Of a stretch of DNA of 64,000 nt, positions 56,214 to 64,000 are shown piece after piece. The DNA is from Trichomonas vaginalis G3 (Eukaryota > Parabasalia > Trichomonadida > Trichomonadidae). The translations under genes and the position numbers were made by a program. The stretch is taken from the NCBI RefSeq assembly GCF_026262505.1, contig NC_067204.1, positions 11,984,522 to 12,048,521 of the forward strand, written 5' to 3'. The notes beneath the pieces are model-generated. The model saw only the letters and a program-made list of their open reading frames with translations. It was not told the DNA's origin and made no database searches. Position 1 is the stretch's first letter. The number at the start of each line of letters is the position of its first letter.

Positions 56214-58688
56214 TTATATCTCTTGGATTTTCGCTTGAGGCTTCATCATATCCGCATATGTTTGTGCGATCTTCCTTACACGTGGATCCTCAGACTCGTA
56301 AGTGTGAATCTCCACAATGTGCTGGAATTTCTCATGGACGTGGATCAAATGAGTCTGCATTGCAGGGTTTGTTATCAAAGCACCAAGCAATTTCATTGAT
56401 GCAAACCTTACATCAGCATTCTTTGAATCAGAGAAGAATGCCATAATATCGAATAATTGATCCCAATAAGGTTCAAGAGCTTCTTCAGATCTTGCTTGGA
56501 ATGTTATTAAGAACAATGCGTTCACAGCTGCAGCATTATATTCATCATCAAACTTTGCATTTAATAATTTACCTAATTTTCCAGTTTTAATGAATTTTCT
56601 TGCATCATCTTCATTAAATTTCTGGAAGGCATTCGATACCATGGTAAACATCAAATTCGTGTCGGTTTGATTCATTGCATATTCCAAATATTTTTCTTTT
56701 TCAGAGAAATAAAGGGAATCGCAGTACGGCATAAACATCTCATCATTAATCTTCGTTTTCTCGAATCTCTCCTTTATCTCATCAAACAAATAATTTGGTA
56801 TTTCGCCTTCATGAATCATTCCACATCTACAAATGATGTAAAGATGGAATTTCTCTTCCAATCCTCTATCTATGAGCTGTGGGATGACGAAATTCGGGTT
56901 AAATCTTGCAATTATGTCACCTCTCAAATGAACAATATTCGAGATTTCGTCTTTTGGCTTATCCATCAACAAATCGAACAAAGGAGAGGCCACGACATCC
57001 CTCTGAAGGAAGAAGTCAACTGGCTGGCCTTGTAAGACAAGTAACGGTGCCAAACCGTCAAAAACAGTTTCATGTTTTTCTCTAAGTTTTGTCAAAACCG
57101 CTGCCAATAAACGAGTTTTGTCAAACATTGGAGAAGCTTTTGCTATGAAACTAGCGATTGTAGAGTTCTGTGGGTCATTCCACAATCTGTTGAGGACAGG
57201 GTTAGGATCCAACATCATTCTTCCTTGTGTTTCCTGTGCCCATTTATTGACGAGTTCGATACTTCTGTCTCTACATTTTTCATCTTCTTTTGTTATCGGA
57301 TTTATTGAACCAGGAGTTAAAGGAACCGGAGAAGGATTCAAAGCTGTATCGAGGAATACTCTTAGAAGATCTTCTGGTTCTTCAGTTGACTGCATGATCT
57401 TCTTGAGACATTCAGTTGCCGTTGATCTTTTCTTCTCCGAACTATCTCCAAGCATTTTAATCAGAGATGGAACAACTGATTGCGGTTTGACACCAGAAAA
57501 CAATTTCGGAATATCTACTCTGACAGTTATTGATTCATCACCAATCATTGGCAAAAGATTGGCGCAAATCATCTGTCTTATCTCTTGACCAACGTGTCCA
57601 TCAACTACTTTCTGAAGAAGACTTAATGCGTTCTTTCTGGCAACAGGTTTATCGGAAGATAACAAAGGAAATAGCTGTGGAAGACATTCTTTGGCATTTG
57701 CCAAAGCCATTTCGGAAAGAAAAGTGAGAGCAATGCCTGTTAAGTCATCTGATTGCTCGAGAATTTGACTGAGGGAGTTTGGATCGAAGGCGGCAGCTTC
57801 TTGGCCATGTATTCCGAATCTGAAAATAGATCTGGCAACTTCTCTTATGGTATCGTTGTTTGTGGATAGAGCAACCGAGATAATCGATGAAAACTGACCT
57901 TTTTCTGATGAAATATTTGCGATTTCAGATCGAATTCGCTCATCTTCGAATCGACCAAGCTGCAAACCAAGTAATACCCAGTTTTTGACATCATCAAATG
58001 GTTTGGCAGCAATACAAGTCCAAGACTGTTTGATATTATCTGATGATGGAGCAATATCTGTACGTAATTTATCAATCATTGTATTATATGTATAATCATT
58101 TTCAAGTTCGATCAGTAAACGATGTGCTGAAACTGAAGAAATAGGATGAAGCTTCTGGAACCATGTGATGTAGCATAAAATTGCTGGTTTTAATGTTGAA
58201 TAATCTCCTTCTTTAACAGTAGCAATGAAAATAAATGTGTTAAAGAACTCCATTTCGAATAAAGATGGATTTTCTGATGTAAATTGACCGATAATTGTTG
58301 AAAGTGGTTCAAGAAGTCTTGATGCACATGAAACTATGGCAAGTGAACGTATCAAAATGCAAACACCCATGGCAACTCTACGATCTTCTTTATTTTTTGC
58401 ATAATCTTGTATAGTTTTAATGATGAAATTATCAAATTCTTGAAGTAATTTTTCATGAATCCAAACAGCAACGTTAAGATATGGTAATCTACGCTTCTTA
58501 CTGGTAGTTCTTGTTAATTGTTCGCAGATCGGACCTAAAATGGATTTTGGTTTTTCTGAAACACTGAGTAATATACTAGAACAAGCCTCTTCAAGAACTT
58601 TTTCCTTGCTTCCCTTTAACTTGTTGTGGTTTTTCACAACAATATCGAAGGCATTTCCAAGGGTAAGTGATGCTTCTCGCAACTCCAT
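56214..58688 (-). CDS. HEAT-repeat (armadillo-type) protein, 824 aa
   Basis: This frame runs without interruption from the ATG at 58688. It is alpha-helical throughout, with repeating paired helices (ECLPQLFPLLSSDKPVARKN, VVPSLIKMLGDSSEKKRSTA, DVRFASMKLLGALITNP) typical of HEAT repeats. The N-terminus MELREASLTLGNAFDIVV and the overall build do not let me name a family; importin-, condensin-, TOG- or proteasome-assembly-like roles are all possible. TTTTTCATAATGG at the start fits the trichomonad Inr (TCA-T-A) with a very short leader. Confidence 0.75.
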   Translation of the reverse strand: MELREASLTLGNAFDIVVKNHNKLKGSKEKVLEEACSSILLSVSEKPKSILGPICEQLTRTTSKKRRLPYLNVAVWIHEKLLQEFDNFIIKTIQDYAKNKEDRRVAMGVCILIRSLAIVSCASRLLEPLSTIIGQFTSENPSLFEMEFFNTFIFIATVKEGDYSTLKPAILCYITWFQKLHPISSVSAHRLLIELENDYTYNTMIDKLRTDIAPSSDNIKQSWTCIAAKPFDDVKNWVLLGLQLGRFEDERIRSEIANISSEKGQFSSIISVALSTNNDTIREVARSIFRFGIHGQEAAAFDPNSLSQILEQSDDLTGIALTFLSEMALANAKECLPQLFPLLSSDKPVARKNALSLLQKVVDGHVGQEIRQMICANLLPMIGDESITVRVDIPKLFSGVKPQSVVPSLIKMLGDSSEKKRSTATECLKKIMQSTEEPEDLLRVFLDTALNPSPVPLTPGSINPITKEDEKCRDRSIELVNKWAQETQGRMMLDPNPVLNRLWNDPQNSTIASFIAKASPMFDKTRLLAAVLTKLREKHETVFDGLAPLLVLQGQPVDFFLQRDVVASPLFDLLMDKPKDEISNIVHLRGDIIARFNPNFVIPQLIDRGLEEKFHLYIICRCGMIHEGEIPNYLFDEIKERFEKTKINDEMFMPYCDSLYFSEKEKYLEYAMNQTDTNLMFTMVSNAFQKFNEDDARKFIKTGKLGKLLNAKFDDEYNAAAVNALFLITFQARSEEALEPYWDQLFDIMAFFSDSKNADVRFASMKLLGALITNPAMQTHLIHVHEKFQHIVEIHTYESEDPRVRKIAQTYADMMKPQAKIQEI

Positions 58689-58693
58689 TATGA
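58684..58693 (-). promoter_or_regulatory. Inr element of the HEAT-repeat gene
   Basis: On the minus strand TCATA lies directly before ATG. It matches the T. vaginalis initiator consensus TCA(+1)-Y-W, placed to give a leader of a few bases, as is usual for this organism. Confidence 0.5.
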
Positions 58694-58991
58694 AAAACTA
58701 CTATGTTTCACCATAAAACGAGTTCACATACTAGTGTAATAACCAGATACTTGCTTTTGAATGAGATATGTGCAAGAATACTATTATGAAAAATTGATTA
58801 TTTGTTTTTGATATGAATTTACTATAAGATTAGATTATCATAAACATTTATATCCAGATGCGAAACATGTATTGTGTAATTGAGATGATTAACTTAATTT
58901 GACGTAATTTAGGCATCAGAACTGTCTATTTACAGATTCATTCAATAATTCAAGTCGTTATATACTTATTGGCCTTTATTGGAAGAAAATA

Positions 58992-58999
58992 GCGCCAAA
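58992..58999 (-). promoter_or_regulatory. E2F-like motif upstream of RPB5
   Basis: TTTGGCGC on the minus strand, 34 bases before the RPB5 start, equals the E2F/DP consensus TTTSGCGC. Whether trichomonads use such sites is not shown here. Confidence 0.35.
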
Positions 59000-59032
59000 T
59001 AACAACTTCAGACTAAAAGTGACATCTGCAAA

Positions 59033-59686
59033 ATGGCTGAGGGCGTCGACAAATCTCCAGAAATGATAAACAAATGCTTGAAGGCCTGCAGGGTTATTTC
59101 CCAAATGATGGCTGCTCGCCAATATGAATCACTCGATGATGATGAAATTTTCTCGGTTATAACAGATGAAATGGAAATTGATGAATTCGAAGCAACTTAC
59201 GATTCAATCAAAAATACACACTATTTTAGAAATAACACTACAACAGAAGCACTTGCAATCGTATTCGATTTCAGGGATAAATTAACACACAAAACTTTCA
59301 AAGAAGACTACTTTAAATATTACACCAACGCCGATAAGCCAATAACACATTTAATTTTGGTCCACCAAGAGGGATCATTGGCTCATATATTTGATCGCAT
59401 TAAGAAACAATTGCGTTTAATCGGCAAAAAGCTCGAAACATTCACACTCCAAGAGCTTCAATATAATATTACCATGCACTTCTTCGTTCCAAAGCACAAA
59501 GTTCTTTCAAACGAAGAAAAGAACGAACTTTTCAATAGATATAAAATTGATGAAACAAAATTACCTCAGATATTAAGTACAGATCCTGTCGTTCGCTACT
59601 ACGGCGCTGACCCAGGCGCAATTATCGAAATTACTCGCCGCTCTGAAACTTGCGGCCGTGTTGTAACATATCGTCTCGTCATTTAA
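59033..59686 (+). CDS. RPB5: RNA polymerase I, II and III shared subunit RPABC1 (RPB5), 217 aa
   Basis: The length matches RPB5 (about 210-215 aa in other eukaryotes). The C-terminal assembly domain is clear: FVPKHKVLSNEEKNELFNRY, LPQILSTDPVVRYYGADPGA and ITRRSETCGRVVTYRLVI. The N-terminal jaw domain (about residues 10-145) contains KTFKEDYFKYYTNADKPITH. The subunit is shared by the three nuclear RNA polymerases and contacts downstream DNA. The stop TAA is part of TAAAG, matching the UAAA polyadenylation signal used in trichomonads. Confidence 0.93.
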   Translation: MAEGVDKSPEMINKCLKACRVISQMMAARQYESLDDDEIFSVITDEMEIDEFEATYDSIKNTHYFRNNTTTEALAIVFDFRDKLTHKTFKEDYFKYYTNADKPITHLILVHQEGSLAHIFDRIKKQLRLIGKKLETFTLQELQYNITMHFFVPKHKVLSNEEKNELFNRYKIDETKLPQILSTDPVVRYYGADPGAIIEITRRSETCGRVVTYRLVI

Positions 59687-60300
59687 AGAAAACACTCAGC
59701 CATCAATAGATCAACTTATATACACAACCAGTCTACGTAGATTGTTAAATTAATTTAATTACTAAAATATGAGATTTTATTAACTCTCTTTGAATTTAAA
59801 TTCTTAAAAGATATCTTATTTAAACACACATCTAACTAGATATACCTACGATATGCTCTTAATCAGTAAATGTTATAAAATATGCATTCTTCAAAAAATA
59901 ATCGATCAATGAACTTCATTTTACATATGTTTTAACTAGAATTTAATGCAGTAATGGTTGGTACCTGAATTGGCTGGATGTTTTGATTTTATCTTCGAAA
60001 AATATTGTTTATGCCAAATATTATGGAGAGATTTCTTAATTCGGTAGAACTAATAGAGGGAATCAATTTCTGATTTCATGGAATTCCAAATGTCACTTGA
60101 AATTCATAATTTCTCAGGTTTTAGTTCGATATCTGAATTTATAATATTTTCCGTCTAATTCACAATTTCTGAATAATTTTGAGGAGGATTCGGAATAATA
60201 AATAAACAATATATTCCGAAATATAGCAGTATTGTTCAATCTCTCGTTATTAGATAAAATTTGATAAAATTGAATATACGAAATTCCGTAAATATTTTGC
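59687..60300. other. Intergenic, AT-rich
   Basis: No gene, RNA or repeat was recognised between RPB5 and the Sec24-like gene. A TAG closes the Sec24 frame about 40 bases before its ATG. Confidence 0.5.
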
Positions 60301-62334
60301 ATGAAGCGACTCTTTCGCTTCATTGGGCTGCAGCCGGCCACTGCAACCCATTCGAAAGAGTTCAACCATCATGTGATAGATCCCATATCCCCATGGGAAA
60401 ATCCGAAATTAACAGAGACTTCGTGCAACAACTTACCATCATATTTCAGATCTTTTACACGGTATTTGCCAAATACACCAGAGCTGGAGAAGGATTGCTT
60501 GATGCCTCTTGGTATTGTGATTGATCCAGGACGAGTTACAAATGTTCCGATGATTGATTTTTCGCATACGGAAATTCCAAGGTGTTCAAAATGCTCTGCT
60601 TATCTGTCTTGCTTTTGCACTCTATCATATGATCAGAGGAGTTGGAAATGCGCAATTTGCGGCAATACAACAAAATTTACACCAAGATATTTGAGAAATT
60701 ACTCAAATTTTAAAGAATTGACATGTTCGGTATATGACATGAAAGCCCCAAGATCCTATATAAAGCGTCCACAAATCACGAAATCCTTTCTATTTATAAT
60801 TGACATATCAGAAAACGCAATTTTATCAGGGTTCACAAAGCAATTCATTCAGACTCTGAAAATAACTATCGAGAAATTACCAGATTCGACGTCAATTAGC
60901 TTGGTTACAAGCGGCAATTTTGTTTCTGTATTCGATATACAGAATATGAAAGAAACAATCATCCCAGACCCTATTGGTTTTGTTGGAACACCAAACTACA
61001 TTCCGTTACTTGGTAATGTCAGAGAAAAACTCATGATTTTATTTGATAAATTGTTATTACGACAACCGACATCGAAAATCAACTGTTTCGGTAGTGCTTT
61101 GTCTGTTGCTGGCTCCATACTACGTGTTTATGGTGGAGTTATTGTTGCTAGCTGCTGTGGATGTCCAAATTCAGGTCCATTAGCAGTTCAAAGCAGAATT
61201 GAGACGAATCCGACCATTTCGGAAAAAGAGCTTCTCAATATTTCACCAGGTGATGAAATCGGTGAAAAATTTTCAAAATTATCTCTCAAATTGAACAGAA
61301 GAGGAATTTCAGTACATTTATTTGCATATTCCACTAGCCATACAGAGATCGCAATCATTGGTGCTGTTTGTGGCCTCACAGGTGGAAAATGTCATTTTTA
61401 TAATAATTTTGATCCAGTGAAACTGAACAACGACCTTTTCTACACGATGATTGACAGATACAAATGGAATTGCTCCATGAAATTCCGCTGCAGTCCTGGA
61501 ATCCAGATCAGAAAAACGTTTGGAAATTTAACAAATCAGGATGAAACGGCCTATTTCCCGATTCTTACATCGGATGCTGCAATAACATTTGCTCTGACCA
61601 TCACACAACCCATAACCAATGCAATATTCCAAGCAGCTCTACTTTGGTCAATGGGTCCTTCGCATTATTACGTCAGAATCTTCAATTTCTCAATCCCGAT
61701 TGCTTGTTCCATCCCACAGATGATGAAGTCACTCGACGAACTTGCTTTAACAGCTTTTTTTGCTAAGCATTCCGTTACTTGCTTATTAAACAGCGGAAAA
61801 GCTAAAGCATCGTCCGAATTAATGTGGCTTTTGACCGAATTGGCCAAGAGAGGAGCTGAATTTCATTCAATGTACTCAATTGTTCATGCTTTGAGCCAAA
61901 ATGAAATTATTTCCAATTCCTCGTTCGATTTGATCGATGCAAGGATTGCAAATGTTCTTAACATCAGAATGATGAGTGCAATTGACTGCTTACTCTTCAT
62001 TTATCCAAGACTTATTGATCTAAAAACTTATAACGTTCTTAGATTGAGAAAACAGAACATTTGCGATGGAGTTTTCGCCTTGCATGAACATAACAGGATT
62101 GTTGTTTGGGGATATCCACAGCAAAATTCGGATTTAATCCCAACAATTGTTAATTCAAAGGAATTTGTTGGAAAAACAGAAAAAATGATGAATATATCAG
62201 GAAAATATCTCCCTGTCGAAATCCTGAATTCTAATGAAGGAAATCTTTACGCAACAAAAAGAATGTACGAAGATGGAGGTCCAAAGAACTTCGATGACTG
62301 GATGAATGATCTCAAAATGGTTTCTCAGCATTAA
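60301..62334 (+). CDS. COPII coat protein Sec24-like, 677 aa
   Basis: The frame starts at the first ATG after an in-frame TAG. The order of parts follows Sec24: a short N-terminus (much shorter than in animals and fungi), a zinc finger C95-x2-C98...C117-x2-C120, and a trunk domain (SFLFIIDISENAILSGFTKQ; GGVIVASCCGCPNSG). Beta-sandwich and helical regions and a gelsolin-like end (VFALHEHNRIVVWGYPQQN) follow. Sec24 selects cargo for ER-to-Golgi COPII vesicles with Sec23. The trunk lacks Sec23-specific motifs that I can see, so Sec24 is preferred. It may be one of several trichomonad paralogues. Confidence 0.85.
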   Translation: MKRLFRFIGLQPATATHSKEFNHHVIDPISPWENPKLTETSCNNLPSYFRSFTRYLPNTPELEKDCLMPLGIVIDPGRVTNVPMIDFSHTEIPRCSKCSAYLSCFCTLSYDQRSWKCAICGNTTKFTPRYLRNYSNFKELTCSVYDMKAPRSYIKRPQITKSFLFIIDISENAILSGFTKQFIQTLKITIEKLPDSTSISLVTSGNFVSVFDIQNMKETIIPDPIGFVGTPNYIPLLGNVREKLMILFDKLLLRQPTSKINCFGSALSVAGSILRVYGGVIVASCCGCPNSGPLAVQSRIETNPTISEKELLNISPGDEIGEKFSKLSLKLNRRGISVHLFAYSTSHTEIAIIGAVCGLTGGKCHFYNNFDPVKLNNDLFYTMIDRYKWNCSMKFRCSPGIQIRKTFGNLTNQDETAYFPILTSDAAITFALTITQPITNAIFQAALLWSMGPSHYYVRIFNFSIPIACSIPQMMKSLDELALTAFFAKHSVTCLLNSGKAKASSELMWLLTELAKRGAEFHSMYSIVHALSQNEIISNSSFDLIDARIANVLNIRMMSAIDCLLFIYPRLIDLKTYNVLRLRKQNICDGVFALHEHNRIVVWGYPQQNSDLIPTIVNSKEFVGKTEKMMNISGKYLPVEILNSNEGNLYATKRMYEDGGPKNFDDWMNDLKMVSQH

Positions 62335-62923
62335 TCTTTATTATATTATTGTTTGTTTGTTATAAAAATCGTTTTTGATATAAAATTCTTTTTTTAAACA
62401 AATTTCTTGAATATTATACTATAGTGATTACCATATTATGACATTACCATTATACAAATGAGTTAATTAATTACGTATCAATTTCAAAATCAATTTTGAT
62501 AGATTTAATGAGAAGAGGATGTATGGCAATTATGGGAAGAGGGTATTGTCAGAAAGAATGTAACGGCAAGAAGAAGAAAGAAATGGAGAAAATCAGCAAG
62601 CAAGGCAACAAATTGAAAACTCAACTAAATATTGAAGGATTAGTTAGGCCGAGTCTCGCTAAAAATTTACCAGGTGTTTAATGAAATGTACAATAGGAGC
62701 TGACTTTGATGCATAGTTTTTTTTTTTTGAAAACTATCTTCATCATAATTATCGCCGTTTTTACATATGAAAAGAGATTTTTATATGCAAAACTCTCGGT
62801 TGTAGATACCTTTATATGGTTTAAATCTATGGGTATTCTTTATGTCCAAGAATGAACGATATTTGGTCATGATTTTGATATGGATAAGTTGATGCCATTT
62901 TTTTGATTTCAAAAAAGTGACAG
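62335..62923. other. Intergenic
   Basis: A 61-codon frame (62496-62681) occurs here but looks spurious: low complexity, Lys-rich, no start context. Nothing else was recognised. Confidence 0.5.
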
Positions 62924-64000
62924 ATGCTGCGAATTCCCTCACCTCAACAGCAGCACCTCAATACAAGAGATTCCATTACTTTATTTATCATTACAATGGC
63001 TTCGATTATTTCAAGATTTTGGATGCTTGGACATCCTGCTGAAATTGTTTTTGACGAAGTTTACTTTGGAAATTTCACAAATTTTTACATAAAGGAGACA
63101 TTTTTCTTCGATATTCATCCGCCATTTGGTAAAATGCTAATGGCTTTCATAGCGTATTTAGCTGAATATGACGGATCCATTGATTTTAATGCGGAATACA
63201 GTTATCATTATCAATCTGAAGATTATCTTATCTTAAGATCTATACCTGCCTTCTTTGGAGGGCTATGTCCTCCATTAATCTATCTCACGGCTAGATTTGG
63301 AGGATTTAATTTCTCTGCTAGCCTAGTTTCTGCAGTATATGTCATGCTTGACACGATATCATTAACACAGCACAGATTTATTCTAAGTGATGCAATATTA
63401 CACTTCTTTTCTTGTTTATTTCTCGCGATTTATTCTTATACTCTTACATTGCCAGAATATTCCACGAAATGGATAATCATGGAGATTGTCTCTGGACTAG
63501 CTCTCGGAGCATGTGGTTCTTGCAAAGATACTGCATGGGGTTTCATGGGATATTCGGGAATCATCGAAATCTTACGCGTGTTGGGAATCCATAAGAAATT
63601 CGATTACTCCGCCATACGAGATATATTATACAGAGGATTGCTTCTTGCAATTCCATGTTTTTTCTTTATAATTCTTTCATTTGCAATTCATGTTATTGTT
63701 TTACCTCTTTTTGGTCCAGGCATCATCTTCGTTGACTTCGATTTCAAGTTTACCTTGCTAGACAACTATATCATGGACGCACAACTCAGAACAAAAAGAA
63801 TTGCGTCTCCTATGTTGTTGAGAAGAGCTGTTCGAGTTTTTTACGACCAAAATCGAGCAAATAATTACATTAAATCATTCCACTCGTCCCAGAGTCGTCC
63901 GTTTAACTGGCCATTATTAACAGGACATGCTGTTGACTTCTGGTTTTCAAAAGGACAAATATCTGTCCTTGGAAATCCAATTGTTAATTATTTGACATTT
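62924..64000 (+). CDS. Protein O-mannosyltransferase (PMT/GT39 family), partial, at least 359 codons
   Basis: The frame opens at the ATG at 62924 and runs past the window end. The PMT signature is present: FDEVYFGNFTNFY, then FFFDIHPPFGKMLMAF, with the DE pair in the first lumenal loop. Several hydrophobic segments follow (ALGACGSCKDTAWGFMG, LLLAIPCFFFIILSFAIHVI). HSSQSRPFNWPLLTGHAVDF fits the later conserved loop. PMTs transfer mannose from dolichol-phosphate-mannose to Ser/Thr in the ER. I see no MIR domain in the visible part, where one is often inserted, but the gene is cut. A role in O-glycosylation of surface proteins is inferred. Confidence 0.88.
   Translation, partial: MLRIPSPQQQHLNTRDSITLFIITMASIISRFWMLGHPAEIVFDEVYFGNFTNFYIKETFFFDIHPPFGKMLMAFIAYLAEYDGSIDFNAEYSYHYQSEDYLILRSIPAFFGGLCPPLIYLTARFGGFNFSASLVSAVYVMLDTISLTQHRFILSDAILHFFSCLFLAIYSYTLTLPEYSTKWIIMEIVSGLALGACGSCKDTAWGFMGYSGIIEILRVLGIHKKFDYSAIRDILYRGLLLAIPCFFFIILSFAIHVIVLPLFGPGIIFVDFDFKFTLLDNYIMDAQLRTKRIASPMLLRRAVRVFYDQNRANNYIKSFHSSQSRPFNWPLLTGHAVDFWFSKGQISVLGNPIVNYLTF

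Noticed and set aside
57118-57588. 156-codon frame antisense to the HEAT-repeat gene
   Set aside because: It is a shadow of a long, clearly coding frame on the other strand.
62496-62681. 61-codon frame between the Sec24-like and PMT genes
   Set aside because: Lys-rich low complexity, no conservation to judge by and no start-site motif.

Overview
The window looks like nuclear DNA of a trichomonad, most probably Trichomonas vaginalis or a close relative. It is AT-rich and intron-poor. Its host genes are short and closely spaced (Rpn12-like, RPB5, Sec24-like, O-mannosyltransferase, a HEAT-repeat protein). Two large Polinton/Maverick elements, a Mutator-like (MULE) transposase relic and a broken leucine-rich-repeat gene fill the rest. 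The species name is inference.

Layout. Positions 1-19150 hold Polinton copy A, cut by the left window edge. Positions 19151-28065 are a host/repeat stretch. It holds a 1.04 kb TTAA-flanked element, the MULE transposase pseudogene, the LRR pseudogene, a 133-bp tandem array built of two hairpins, a 114-bp tandem duplication and two E2F-like motifs. Positions 28071-52884 hold Polinton copy B with both inverted ends and a possible 5-bp target duplication (TCAGA). Positions 52890-64000 are single-copy host sequence: a small acidic gene, an Rpn12-like gene, a HEAT-repeat gene, RPB5, a Sec24-like gene and the start of a PMT-family mannosyltransferase, plus a tRNA-like Pol III relic.

The two Polintons are close relatives (about 90-95 percent identical by eye in shared genes) in opposite orientation. 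They face each other with the end that carries the coiled-coil gene. Two blocks are collinear. One runs from the coiled-coil gene through the capsid-type genes, helicase and packaging ATPase. The other is polymerase to integrase. The stretch between ATPase and polymerase is a variable cargo island: copy A carries about ten small genes there, and copy B a different set (KilA-N/T5orf172, a CxxC protein, an HNH nuclease, a paralogue of a gene elsewhere in the element). Copy B also shows the far end of the element, with a phage-type tail-fibre protein and a D12-class adenine methyltransferase. Both copies are broken, copy A at roughly a dozen or more places in view and copy B at roughly ten, so they are treated as fossils.

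The most unusual signals are in copy B: a nested palindromic cassette whose outer arms copy the Polinton's own terminal repeat; a terminal repeat that contains a 45-bp piece of the neighbouring methyltransferase gene; expanding arrays of a 22-bp unit with a palindromic core in a divergent promoter; a tail-fibre gene of bacteriophage type; and a recurrent T-rich start-site box, including 16-36 bp divergent spacers that probably serve as bidirectional promoters.
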